A stretch of DNA of 64,000 bases from Sphingomonas sp. Leaf20 (lineage in GTDB: Bacteria; Pseudomonadota; Alphaproteobacteria; Sphingomonadales; Sphingomonadaceae): positions 546,030-610,029 of the forward strand of contig NZ_LMKN01000009.1 in assembly GCF_001421535.1 (NCBI RefSeq), in the 5' to 3' direction. A model generated the notes under the pieces. That model saw only the letters and a program-made list of their open reading frames with translations, ran no database searches and was not told the origin of the DNA. The position numbers and the translations under genes were made by a program. This document shows, one piece after another, positions 18,164 to 26,599 of the stretch (within the stretch, counting starts at the first letter, position 1; each line of letters begins with the position of its first letter).

Positions 18164-18666
18164 GCCGCCATCTCCGCCGCGACGGTTTCGCGGATCGCGT
18201 CGATGATCCCGTTATGCGCGCCACAGCGACACAGATTGCCGCTCATCCGCTCCTGCAGCTCTTCGCGGGTCAGCGTGACGTCGGCGGTGAGGTCCGCGCT
18301 GACATGGCTCGGCACGCCGCGCCGTGCCTCTGCTGCCATGCCGATCGCCGAGCAGATCTGCCCCGGCGTGCAATAGCCACACTGGAAGCCGTCGTGCGTA
18401 ACGAACGCCTGTTGCAGCGGGTGGAGCGCGTCGCCCTCGGCGAGCCCCTCGATCGTCGTCACCTGCCGGCCGTCATATTGCACCGCGAGCGCGAGGCAGG
18501 ACAGGATCCGCTCGCCATCGACCAGCACGGTACACGCACCGCACGCACCCTGGTTGCAGCCCTTCTTCGTACCCGCGAGCTGGAGCCCTTCGCGCAACAG
18601 GTCGAGCAACGAGACGCGGGGGTCATCGGGCAGGGGTACCGGGGAGCCGTTGATCAGTATCGACAT
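18160..18666 (-). CDS. [2Fe-2S] subunit of the aldehyde oxidoreductase (PaoA-like)
   Basis: A 168-residue small subunit with two [2Fe-2S] clusters: a plant-ferredoxin-like set (GCNQGACGACTVLVDGERILSC) and the C-terminal helical set (FQCGYCTPGQ and NLCRCGAHNG). First gene of the operon, with AGGAG 6 nt before its ATG. E. coli PaoA carries a Tat signal and the enzyme works in the periplasm. This protein starts MSILINGSPVPLP without any signal, so the complex here is predicted to be cytosolic. Confidence 0.92.
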   Translation of the reverse strand: MSILINGSPVPLPDDPRVSLLDLLREGLQLAGTKKGCNQGACGACTVLVDGERILSCLALAVQYDGRQVTTIEGLAEGDALHPLQQAFVTHDGFQCGYCTPGQICSAIGMAAEARRGVPSHVSADLTADVTLTREELQERMSGNLCRCGAHNGIIDAIRETVAAEMAA

Positions 18667-18715
18667 GCCATCTCCTGCAATTCCGACGGGCCCGCATCGA
18701 TGAGGGCCTATTCAG

Positions 18716-18727
18716 TACCGAGCGGTA
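18716..18727. promoter_or_regulatory. Candidate palindromic operator upstream of the molybdenum hydroxylase
   Basis: TACCG-AG-CGGTA is a perfect 5-2-5 palindrome 50 nt upstream of the FeS-subunit start, the kind of site bound by TetR-type regulators. No regulator gene is adjacent. The remaining gap (18667-18904) shows nothing else recognisable. Confidence 0.35.
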
Positions 18728-18904
18728 TAGACGGTGTCGGTAGCGGGTGCCAAGCGCGATTATACGGGTCGCGACGGCGTTGCGGCAGGGCGGCCGGTGG
18801 ATCGGCCAGACGTCGCCTGCGCCCCTGAATTATCGCGGTTTTCAAGCAGGAGGCGGAACGTTCGTCGTCGCCCGGCGCTGCGCTTATCGACCATTGGGAG
18901 AATG

Positions 18905-19273
18905 ATGATGGACGACAATCGTATCTGGGAATTCGAGGAAAGCCTGTGGACGGGCGACGCCGAGCATTACCGCGCGCTGATCGACGACGAATGCGTCATG
19001 GTGCTGCCCGAGCAGCCCTTCGTGCTGACGGGCAAGCAGGCGATCGAGGCAGTCGCCGACACGCCGCGCTGGAGCGAGGTCCGGTTCAGCGAGCAGCAGG
19101 TGATGCGCCCGCAGGAAGGACTGATCGCGATCGCGTACAAGGCCGAGGCGAGCCGTGACGGGGCCGATGGCTACACCGCCTATTGCACGACGACGATGCG
19201 TCGGCTCGAGCATGAGGAATGGCGCGTGGTGCAGCACCAGCAGACGATCGCCCCGGTCGCCGGCGGCGCCTGA
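18905..19273 (+). CDS. NTF2-like (SnoaL/DUF4440-type) small protein
   Basis: A 122-residue protein (MMDDNRIWEFEESLWTG...) with the alpha-helix plus curved-sheet pattern of NTF2-like proteins: WEFEESLWTGDAEHYRALID, then CVMVLPEQPFVLTGKQAIEAV and a C-terminal RRLEHEEWRVVQHQQT strand pair. Such proteins are small ligand-binding or isomerase-like folds with no function predictable from sequence. Three consecutive ATGs occur at 18902, 18905 and 18908; GGGAG at 18895-18899 best suits the second or third. A single-gene unit, divergent from the molybdenum hydroxylase. Confidence 0.8.
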   Translation: MMDDNRIWEFEESLWTGDAEHYRALIDDECVMVLPEQPFVLTGKQAIEAVADTPRWSEVRFSEQQVMRPQEGLIAIAYKAEASRDGADGYTAYCTTTMRRLEHEEWRVVQHQQTIAPVAGGA

Positions 19274-19279
19274 GCCTTC

Positions 19280-19302
19280 GGGGCGGGGAAGACCCCCGCC
19301 CC
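19280..19302. terminator. Hairpin between convergent genes
   Basis: A perfect 9-bp GC stem (GGGGCGGGG at 19280-19288 with CCCCGCCCC at 19294-19302, loop AAGAC) in the 49-nt space between the NTF2-like gene and the GH84 gene. No T-run follows on either strand. Position and symmetry suggest a two-way transcription stop. Confidence 0.6.
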
Positions 19303-19322
19303 CCCTGCCCGACCGCAGGGTC

Positions 19323-21278
19323 TCAGCGCTGGGCGGCGAACAATGTCGGCGCGTCTGCAACGAACCGGTCGAGCACCCCGTCGGCAATCTTGATCGGCCC
19401 CCCGAAGCGCGTCGCGCCGGGGATCGACTGGATCGCCGCGGCCTGGGCGGCTAGACGGCTGGCCTCCGCAAAATACCGCGTCGCTGCGGCACTGCCCGTA
19501 TTGGCGGCGTCGAGCCCCGCCGCGGTCAGTTGCAGCGCACGACCCCAGAGCTGCATTGCATCGAGCCACGGACGCGACTGCACGGCAAACCCCGGATCGA
19601 CCGTGCCCGACCGGATGACGTCGGGTGCGCCGGCGAACGCGTCGGCGCGCTCTGCCAGTTCGGCGATCGCGGTTGCCCGCGCCGACGCGTCCTCGCCCGC
19701 AATCGCTTCTCGGACGCTGTCCAGCGTCGCCTTCAGCTGCGGGGCCTGTTCCTGCCAGGGCTGGCTGCCAAAGGTCGGCGCCATGTGCTGCGTATCGAAG
19801 AAGGTCAGCAGCGCATCGGTCGCGCGTGGATCCCCGTCGGCGAGATCCGCGGCTGCCGCATGCCACGTCCGCTCCGCGTCATAGCCCGCGTCGTTCCATG
19901 CGAACGCGATCACGCCTGCGACCGCGGGCCGGCTCGGTGCCTCCTGGTTCATCGGATTGGACAGGATGCCCGTCAGTTCACCCGACAGCCCCGCCTCACG
20001 CTTGGCATAGGGCGCGAGCAGCAGTCGCCCCGTCGTCGTCGCATAGTCGTTGACCGGATAATTGTCCCACAACAGCGTCTTGCGCCCGAACGCCTTTGTC
20101 GCGGCCTTTGCATCGGGGATCGAGATCGCGGGCGGGACGACGTCCGTGCCCGTCCATTGCACGACGACGCGCGGGTCGAGATGCTTGCGGAGCGCTGCCT
20201 TGTACGGCGTTTCCTTGGCGTCATAATATTCGGTCGGCACCATGATCAGCGGTCGCGACTTCGGATCCTCCGCGAGCAGATAGGTCTGGACCGCATTGAG
20301 CAGCCTGGCCTGCGCGACGCCGGCCGCCTCGGGGCCGGACGCGCCGAACGCCGCCTTGTCCTTGTCGCAGTTCCACTTGGCATATTCGATGTCGTCGAGC
20401 GCGACGTAGAAGCTGCGCACGCCGATCGAGCGCAGCGCCTCGAACTTGCGTTCGAGCGACTGGGCATCGGCAGGATCGGAAAAGCAGACCGACGGGCCGG
20501 GCGAGACCGCATAGACGAAGTCGATGTGATTGCGTCGGGCCGTCGTGACCAGCGTCCCGAGCGAGCTCAAAGTCGCCGCGGGATAGGCCTCGCGCCAGCG
20601 GTCGCGCGCGAACGGATCGTCCTTCGGGCTGTAGACATAGGTGTTGGCCTTCATGCTGCCGAGGAAGTCGAGGTGCCGTGTCCGGTCGGTCATCGTCCAG
20701 GGCGCGCCGTAAAATCCCTCGATCGTCCCGCGGATCGGCATCGCGGGGTGATCCTGGATGACGAGCGCGGGTACGGCGGCGCGCTTCACCAGCTGGCGGA
20801 AGGTCTGTGCGGCGTGGAACAGCCCGTCGGCGTCATGCCCGGCGAGCGTGATGACGCCGCTGTCGCCGATCGCGACGCTCGCGATCGTATAGCCCTCGGC
20901 CTGCGTGTCGGGCACGGCCTTGCCGAGGGCGAGCGCGTCGCGGACGAGCGCGCTGTCGCCGCCGCCGATGACGATATGCGGGCGGTCCGGCGCGGCGGGC
21001 ACGCGTCGCGCGGTGGCGATCGTCTCGACGCCGGCCGATGCCAGGATGGTCCGGACCAGTTCGGTCGTCGCAGGATCGGTGCCCGGCGCGGCGACGAGCA
21101 CGACCGAACGGCCAAGCGTGATCGTCCCCTGCCCCGACGTCATCGACACCGGCGTCGGGAAGATCGCTGGGAGCGTCGTCGCGCCGGTGGACGCAGACGC
21201 AGGACCGGCGAATGCCAGCATCGCGGCGGTCGTCAACATCATCGCCGCGATCTGCTGCCTGCCAAACTGTCGGATCAT
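19323..21278 (-). CDS. GH84 beta-N-acetylglucosaminidase (O-GlcNAcase/hyaluronidase family)
   Basis: A 651-residue secreted glycosidase. The signal is MIRQFGRQQIAAMMLTTAAM...PASAS, then a GH20b/GH84 N-terminal alpha/beta domain to about residue 150. The GH84 barrel opens RGTIEGFYGAPWTMTDRTRH. The catalytic Asp pair Asp295-Asp296 sits in YVALDDIEYAKW, as required for substrate-assisted catalysis, and the region before about 460 includes LLWDNYPVNDY. The start at 21278 is set by AAGGGA upstream; an earlier in-frame ATG has no signal peptide. Divergent to a TonB receptor, so it likely trims GlcNAc-containing glycans in the periplasm. Confidence 0.9.
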   Translation of the reverse strand: MIRQFGRQQIAAMMLTTAAMLAFAGPASASTGATTLPAIFPTPVSMTSGQGTITLGRSVVLVAAPGTDPATTELVRTILASAGVETIATARRVPAAPDRPHIVIGGGDSALVRDALALGKAVPDTQAEGYTIASVAIGDSGVITLAGHDADGLFHAAQTFRQLVKRAAVPALVIQDHPAMPIRGTIEGFYGAPWTMTDRTRHLDFLGSMKANTYVYSPKDDPFARDRWREAYPAATLSSLGTLVTTARRNHIDFVYAVSPGPSVCFSDPADAQSLERKFEALRSIGVRSFYVALDDIEYAKWNCDKDKAAFGASGPEAAGVAQARLLNAVQTYLLAEDPKSRPLIMVPTEYYDAKETPYKAALRKHLDPRVVVQWTGTDVVPPAISIPDAKAATKAFGRKTLLWDNYPVNDYATTTGRLLLAPYAKREAGLSGELTGILSNPMNQEAPSRPAVAGVIAFAWNDAGYDAERTWHAAAADLADGDPRATDALLTFFDTQHMAPTFGSQPWQEQAPQLKATLDSVREAIAGEDASARATAIAELAERADAFAGAPDVIRSGTVDPGFAVQSRPWLDAMQLWGRALQLTAAGLDAANTGSAAATRYFAEASRLAAQAAAIQSIPGATRFGGPIKIADGVLDRFVADAPTLFAAQR

Positions 21279-21504
21279 GGCCGTCCCTTCAGGTACTATA
21301 ATGGTATTACAACTGGACTTATGACGCTTGAGGCGGCGCGGCAACCCGTGTTAATTCGCAACGTCGCTCACCGCTGTTGCCGCAGGGCAACACAGCTGGA
21401 TCAATCAGTCTCGCGCCTGCACGCGTAGCTTGCCGCCATCCCCGGACGACATAAAGTGTCGCGCACAAGAGCGGTGGGGAAGCCGTTCGCTACAGGGGGT
21501 TATA
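21279..21504. promoter_or_regulatory. Divergent promoter region between GH84 and TonB receptor genes
   Basis: The 226-nt gap carries promoters for both genes. An AT-rich block at 21293-21320 contains GGTACTATAATGGTATTACA, in which GGTACTA and GGTATTA form a near direct repeat 11 bp apart, close to the GH84 start. It may be a regulator site, but no regulator is adjacent and I recognise no firm consensus. Confidence 0.3.
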
Positions 21505-24297
21505 ATGACGGACAGAAAGATGCTTGCGGCGCTGTGCGCGTCCGCATCGGTGATGGCGTTCGCCGCGCCGGTTGCCGCACAGACGGTGCAGACGTCGCCG
21601 AGCCAGGAAACGACGGCGGAGACACAGGCCACGACCGAAGAGGACGATGTCCGCAACCAGATCGTCGTCATCGGCAGCCGCGCGCCGAACCGTACGGTGT
21701 CCGACAGCCCCGTTCCGATCGACGTGATCTCGAGCAGCGCGCTGCAGGCATCGGGTACGGGCGAGCTGAACAAGACGCTCAACCAGCTCGTGCCGTCGTT
21801 CAACTTCCCGCAGCCATCGATCGCCGACGGCTCCGACGTGACCCGCCCCGCGACGTTGCGCGGGCTGAACCCCGACCAGACGCTCGTGCTGCTCAATGGC
21901 AAGCGCCGGCACGTCTCGGCGCTGCTCAACATCAACGGGACGGTCGGACGCGGTGCCGCAGCGGTCGATATGAACATGATCCCCGCGCTGGCGATCGAGC
22001 GGATCGAGGTGCTGCGCGACGGTGCCTCGTCGCAATATGGCTCGGACGCGATCGCGGGCGTCATCAACGTCCAGCTCAAGACCGCGAGCTCGGGCGGCCG
22101 TGCGCAGGTCAGCTATGGCAAGTACATCACCACGCTCGACGGCGTGTCGGCGTTCGACGGGCTGGTCACCGCGAACGGCCAGCCGGCGCTCGATCCCAAC
22201 GATACGCGGTATCTGCAGGCGAACGGGTCGGGCGAGCGCAAGGCGCGCGACGGGATCTACACGACGTTCGGCGTCAACATGGGTGTGCCGATCGGCGATG
22301 GCGGCTTCTTCAACTTCACCGGCGAATATCGCGACCGCAACTACACCAACCGCCAGGGCTACGACCTCAGGCCCAATTATATCCGCCCGACGTCGACGAC
22401 CTTCGACGCGCGCGAGGCCTCGTTCAATCGGCTCGACTTCCGCTTCGGCGATGCCAAGACCGAGGACTTCAACTTCCTGATCAACACGGGCATGCCGCTG
22501 GGCAATGCCGAGTTCTACGGCTTCTTCACCTATGGTCACCGCGACGGCTTGTCCGCGGCAAATTACCGGCAGCAATCGGCGGCGACAAACCGCGACTTCT
22601 CCGCGATCAGCCCCGGCACGACGCCGACCAACGCCAATTTCGTCGGGCTGACGCCGGACGGGTATCTGCCGAAGATCCAGTCGAACATCGACGACATGTC
22701 GGCGACCAGCGGCATCCGTGCCGAGATCGCCGGCTTCAAAGGCGATTTCTCGCTCGGGTTCGGACGCAACGAGCTCAACTATCGGACCGAGGACAGCATC
22801 AACGTCTCGTTCGGGCCGCAGAGCCAGCGATCGTTCGACGCCGGCGGGCTCGCCTTCTCGCAGATCCTAGCCAATGCAGACCTGTCGCGGCAGTTCGACC
22901 TTGGCCTCGCGACGCCGCTGTCGTTCGCATTCGGCGGCGAATATCGCCACGAGATCTATCAGATCCGTCCGGGCGATCCGCAATCCTACCAGACCGGACC
23001 GTTCTTCACCCCCGCACGCGCGACGACGGCGGCGAACTGCACCGTGCTCGGCGGCGTGTTTGCAGGGGGCACGGGCATCTGCTCGTTCCCGGGCCGTGCC
23101 GCGGCGGCAGGGGCGCAGGGCTTTGGCGGACTGCCCGCATCGGCGCGCACGAACGTCGACCGCGACAGCTTTGCCGGCTATGTCGAGTTCGACGCGGACC
23201 TGTTCACGGGCCTGACCGCGACCGCGGCCGGACGCTATGAACATTACAGCGATTTCGGCGACACGGTGAACGGCAAGCTCGCGCTGCGCTACGAGTTCGT
23301 CGACGGGTTCGCGTTGCGCGGCTCGGTGTCGAACGGCTTTCGTGCGCCATCGCTGCACCAGCAGTTCTTCACCACGACCTCGACCAACTTCCTCGCGGGC
23401 GTTCCCGTCGACGTTTCGACGGTCCCGGTCAGCAGCCCCGTCGCACGCGCGCTCGGATCGCAGCCGCTCGACCCCGAGAAGTCGCTCAACCTGTCCGCGG
23501 GTGCGACGCTCAACCCGTTCCGAAGCTTCAACGTGACGGTCGACTTCTTCCACATCAAGATCCGCGACCGCGTCGTGCTGTCGGAAAATCTCGGTGCGGC
23601 GGGCGTCGGCACGGCCGCGCAGAACGCCGCGGTCCAGGCGGTGCTGGCCGCCAACGGCTTTGCCAATGTCGGCGCCGCGCGGTTCTTCATCAACGGCCTC
23701 GACACGACGACGCAGGGTGTCGACGCGGTCGCGACCTACCGCGCCAATCTCGGCGGGCTCGGCGCGTGGAATTTCTCCGCGGCGTACAACTACACGAAAA
23801 ACGAGATCGACAAGCGGCTCAACAATCTGGGCTCGCTCGCGCAGATCCCCGGGCTGGTCCTGTTCGGCCGCGTCGAGGGTATCCGCTTCGAGCGCGGCCA
23901 GCCACGCAGCAAGGCGGTACTCGCCACCGACGGCAAGATCGCGGGTGTCGGCATCTCGGCCCGCACGACGCGCTATGGGTCGGTGATCTCGCCCGAGACG
24001 ACCGCACCACTTGGCGCGGATGCGGCGAGCCTCACCGCGCTCGGCCCCGACGATCAGAAGCTGCGTCCGAAATGGATCACCGACTTCTCGCTCAGCTATG
24101 AGCTGCAGGGGATCCAGCTCACGCTGGGCGTCGACAACGCGTTCGACGTCTACCCCGATCGCCGCCCGTTCGGTCCGCGTCCGGCCGCCGTCGGCGGCAG
24201 CTATCCCGCGACCTACCAGTTCCTGCCCTATAGCGGGTTCTCGCCGTTCGGGTTCAACGGCAGGTTCCTGTACGCGCGGGCGGCCGTCAACTTCTGA
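21505..24297 (+). CDS. TonB-dependent receptor paired with GH84
   Basis: A 930-residue receptor. The signal is MTDRKMLAALCASASVMAFAAPVAAQ, then an acidic linker, the plug (NQIVVIGSRAPNRTVSDSPVPIDVI...ATLRGLNPDQTLVLLNGKRRH...EVLRDGASSQYGSDAIAGVIN), and a barrel ending in ARAAVNF. The plug wording is that of the large sphingomonad/Xanthomonas receptor group used for glycans and other nutrients. The start ATG at 21505 follows AGGGGG. Divergent pairing with a secreted N-acetylglucosaminidase suggests a GlcNAc-containing oligosaccharide as cargo, by inference only. Confidence 0.88.
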   Translation: MTDRKMLAALCASASVMAFAAPVAAQTVQTSPSQETTAETQATTEEDDVRNQIVVIGSRAPNRTVSDSPVPIDVISSSALQASGTGELNKTLNQLVPSFNFPQPSIADGSDVTRPATLRGLNPDQTLVLLNGKRRHVSALLNINGTVGRGAAAVDMNMIPALAIERIEVLRDGASSQYGSDAIAGVINVQLKTASSGGRAQVSYGKYITTLDGVSAFDGLVTANGQPALDPNDTRYLQANGSGERKARDGIYTTFGVNMGVPIGDGGFFNFTGEYRDRNYTNRQGYDLRPNYIRPTSTTFDAREASFNRLDFRFGDAKTEDFNFLINTGMPLGNAEFYGFFTYGHRDGLSAANYRQQSAATNRDFSAISPGTTPTNANFVGLTPDGYLPKIQSNIDDMSATSGIRAEIAGFKGDFSLGFGRNELNYRTEDSINVSFGPQSQRSFDAGGLAFSQILANADLSRQFDLGLATPLSFAFGGEYRHEIYQIRPGDPQSYQTGPFFTPARATTAANCTVLGGVFAGGTGICSFPGRAAAAGAQGFGGLPASARTNVDRDSFAGYVEFDADLFTGLTATAAGRYEHYSDFGDTVNGKLALRYEFVDGFALRGSVSNGFRAPSLHQQFFTTTSTNFLAGVPVDVSTVPVSSPVARALGSQPLDPEKSLNLSAGATLNPFRSFNVTVDFFHIKIRDRVVLSENLGAAGVGTAAQNAAVQAVLAANGFANVGAARFFINGLDTTTQGVDAVATYRANLGGLGAWNFSAAYNYTKNEIDKRLNNLGSLAQIPGLVLFGRVEGIRFERGQPRSKAVLATDGKIAGVGISARTTRYGSVISPETTAPLGADAASLTALGPDDQKLRPKWITDFSLSYELQGIQLTLGVDNAFDVYPDRRPFGPRPAAVGGSYPATYQFLPYSGFSPFGFNGRFLYARAAVNF

Positions 24298-24306
24298 GCC
24301 GATCAG

Positions 24307-24332
24307 GGGGCGTCGCGTCATCGCGGCGCCCC
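24307..24332. terminator. Hairpin between convergent genes
   Basis: An 11-bp stem with one G-T wobble (24307-24317 with 24322-24332, loop TCAT), 10 nt after the receptor stop and 50 nt from the end of the converging GGDEF-EAL gene. No T-run follows. Confidence 0.6.
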
Positions 24333-24381
24333 GCTTCGGCCCGGACGATCGGATCCTGCGCCGGGGCCGGACCAGGCCGGG

Positions 24382-26250
24382 TCAGCCGTTTGCGGCCCGA
24401 AGCGACGATACACCCTGTGCCCGATCGCGGAGCAGCGCCGTCGTGCGATTGCGATCGACCGCGGGCGAATAGAGATAGCCCTGCCCCAAGACGCAGCCGG
24501 CACCATCGAGCAGACCCGCCTGAACCTCGGTCTCGACGCCCTCTGCGACGATCCGGATGTTCATCCGTTCGGCGATTCGGATCAGCCCCTCGACGATCGT
24601 CATGCTGACATTGTCGGGCGCGAGATGGTCGATGAACGTCTTGTCGATCTTGATGATGTCGACCGGGACCGTCAGGAGGTGCGTCAGCGAAGCAAAGCCG
24701 GTCCCGAAATCGTCGAGCGCCAGCTTGATCCCCTTCGCGCGCAACGCGCGGATCGCGGTCTGCACCGCCTGGTCGCCGTCGCCCATATACACGGTCTCGG
24801 TAACCTCGAGGATGACGTGCTCGAGCGGCACACGCTCGCGCTCGAACGCCTCGGTCAGGACCCGGCCGACGGTTCCACCGCTGAGATCCGCCGACGACAC
24901 GTTGATGCCGACATGCTGGACCGCAAGCCCCATGTCGAGCCACACGCGCATATCGGCGGCGACCAGCGCCATCATCCGCGCGGTCAGCGCGGTCGCGACA
25001 TGCGCATCGGTGGTCGCCTCGTGGAACGCCGCGGCGGGGACGATCTCGTTCCCGACGCGCATCCGGCATAATGCTTCGAGCCCGACAATCTCGCGCGTGT
25101 CGAGCCGGAAGATGGGTTGATAATAGGCGTCGATGCGATGTTCGCGGAGCGCCGCGGTCACGTCGCGGATGGCGTCCAGCCGCCGCGTCATCGTCGAGCC
25201 GAGACCGGGCCAGTAGCGGACGAAACCGCCGCGCCCCGTCTCCTTGGCATGATAGAGCGCGAAGTCGGCGTTCTGGCGGACGCGGTCCGCGGATGGCTCG
25301 CTGGACAGCACCGCGCCGCCGATCGTCGCGCGCGGCACGATGATCTGCCCGCCGATATCCGCAGGCGCCGCCAGTGCGCGCAGGATTCGCGCCGCGGTCT
25401 TGTCGAGGTCCTTGAGCACGTCGGCGTCCGCGAGGATCAGCCCGAATTCGTCGCCGCCGATCCGGAACGCGCTGTTCCTGCCGACGATCTCCGAGATCCG
25501 CTCGCCTGCGACGCGCAACAGGCGGTCCCCCGCGTGATGCCCGAACGTGTCGTTGACGATCTTCAGGTTGTCGAGGTCGAGCACCATGAGCGCCCACCGC
25601 CCCGATGCGGTACAGTCGAGCCGGGCGAGCGCGGCATTGAACCCGGCCCTATTGGGAAGATTGGTCAGCGCGTCGGTGAACGCCCGGCGTTCATGCTCGA
25701 CGACACGCTGGTGGCGGTCGATCGCGATCATGCAGAGATGGACGCAGCTCCGCACGAGGTCGCGTTCGAACGACGTCGGCCCGCGCGTGTCGCGGTAATA
25801 AAAGGCAAAGGTCGCCACGGTTTGACCGCGCGCGTTGACGATCGGCATCGACCAGCACGCGCGCAACCCGTGCGGTTCGACGAGATGCCGGTGATCCGCC
25901 CAGCGCAGGTCCGACCGGATATCGGTGACCGCGATATCGATGCCGAAATACGCCGCCGTCCCGCACGACCCGGCATAGGGGCCGATCGGCACGCCATCGA
26001 GTGCGGCCGAATAGGAGGGGGGAAGGCTGGGCCCTGCAAGCGGATGCAGCCGCCCCTCGACGTCGACCGTCAGCACCGAGCAGGTGACCGACGGCACCAG
26101 CGCCTCGACGTCCAGACACAGACGTACGCACGTGGCTTCGAGCGTCTCGCCGCGCGCGATCATCTCGAGGATCGCGTTCTGCAGCCCGAGCAAGGTCTCG
26201 GTGGGAGCGCCCGCCTCGCTCTCAGATTTGATATTCAAATACGCGCCCAT
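24382..26250 (-). CDS. GAF-GGDEF-EAL c-di-GMP signalling protein
   Basis: A 622-residue soluble protein. An N-terminal GAF sensor domain (about 25-165; ...GPYAGSCGTAAYFG...) is followed by a GGDEF domain with the intact motif GGDEF at 265-269. The EAL domain has EAL at 392-394, DDFGTG, IKIDKTFI and AEGVET. Both catalytic motifs look complete, so it could both make and break cyclic di-GMP, or one domain may regulate the other. No membrane segment is present, so the GAF input is probably a cytosolic ligand or redox cue. Monocistronic; the upstream non-coding stretch holds a 71-bp duplication. Confidence 0.92.
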   Translation of the reverse strand: MGAYLNIKSESEAGAPTETLLGLQNAILEMIARGETLEATCVRLCLDVEALVPSVTCSVLTVDVEGRLHPLAGPSLPPSYSAALDGVPIGPYAGSCGTAAYFGIDIAVTDIRSDLRWADHRHLVEPHGLRACWSMPIVNARGQTVATFAFYYRDTRGPTSFERDLVRSCVHLCMIAIDRHQRVVEHERRAFTDALTNLPNRAGFNAALARLDCTASGRWALMVLDLDNLKIVNDTFGHHAGDRLLRVAGERISEIVGRNSAFRIGGDEFGLILADADVLKDLDKTAARILRALAAPADIGGQIIVPRATIGGAVLSSEPSADRVRQNADFALYHAKETGRGGFVRYWPGLGSTMTRRLDAIRDVTAALREHRIDAYYQPIFRLDTREIVGLEALCRMRVGNEIVPAAAFHEATTDAHVATALTARMMALVAADMRVWLDMGLAVQHVGINVSSADLSGGTVGRVLTEAFERERVPLEHVILEVTETVYMGDGDQAVQTAIRALRAKGIKLALDDFGTGFASLTHLLTVPVDIIKIDKTFIDHLAPDNVSMTIVEGLIRIAERMNIRIVAEGVETEVQAGLLDGAGCVLGQGYLYSPAVDRNRTTALLRDRAQGVSSLRAANG

Positions 26251-26355
26251 CCCGACAGCATGTCGTCTATTGCGTTACGAAATGATTTATACATTTGATA
26301 GGCTGTCGCACGGTAGACGTCCAAGTTACTGCCGGGGTTGATCATCACAGATACG

Positions 26356-26497
26356 TTGGATACTCGCAAAATCTTCAACCAAAGTGGATTTAATTCAGTT
26401 CGTTCGGCGGCCTGCCATTGGCCTGCTTGGATACTCGCAAAATCTTCAACCAAAGTGGATTTAATTCAGTTCGTTCGGCGGCCTGCCATTGGCCTGC
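26356..26497. repeat. Two perfect tandem copies of a 71-bp unit
   Basis: Copy 1 is 26356-26426 and copy 2 is 26427-26497; all 71 positions match by direct comparison. The unit starts TTGGATACTCGCAAAATCTT and ends GCCATTGGCCTGC. Neither copy encodes a recognisable peptide. The identity indicates a recent duplication or an assembly artefact. Confidence 0.95.
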
Positions 26498-26555
26498 ATC
26501 GCCGTTGCTGGATTCGACTCGCACAGCCGCTTGCGCCGGGCTTTCCGGGTCTGGT

Positions 26556-26591
26556 CCAGGGCCAGTCGAGCGTGATCCCGACCGGCCCTGG
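26556..26591. terminator. Hairpin downstream of the Gfo/Idh gene
   Basis: CCAGGGCC (26556-26563) pairs with GGCCCTGG (26584-26591), with inner GTCG/CGAC pairs after one mismatch and a 10-nt loop. It begins 9 nt after the Gfo/Idh stop on the minus strand, so it may end that transcript. The only nearby T-run (CTTTT) lies on the plus-strand side, which is the wrong side for that gene. Confidence 0.45.
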
Positions 26592-26599
26592 CTTTTCGA

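Larger units (their letters stand above)
26251..26599. other. Non-coding intergenic region with tandem duplication
   Basis: 349 nt between the GGDEF-EAL gene and the Gfo/Idh gene, both on the minus strand. It holds the 71-bp tandem repeat (26356-26497) and a hairpin (26556-26591), and its first half is markedly more AT-rich than the flanking genes. No convincing coding frame was seen. Confidence 0.6.

Noticed and set aside
26356..26497. Tandem repeat considered as attachment sites of a mobile element
   Set aside because: Copies are directly adjacent with nothing between them, and no integrase, transposase or tRNA is near.
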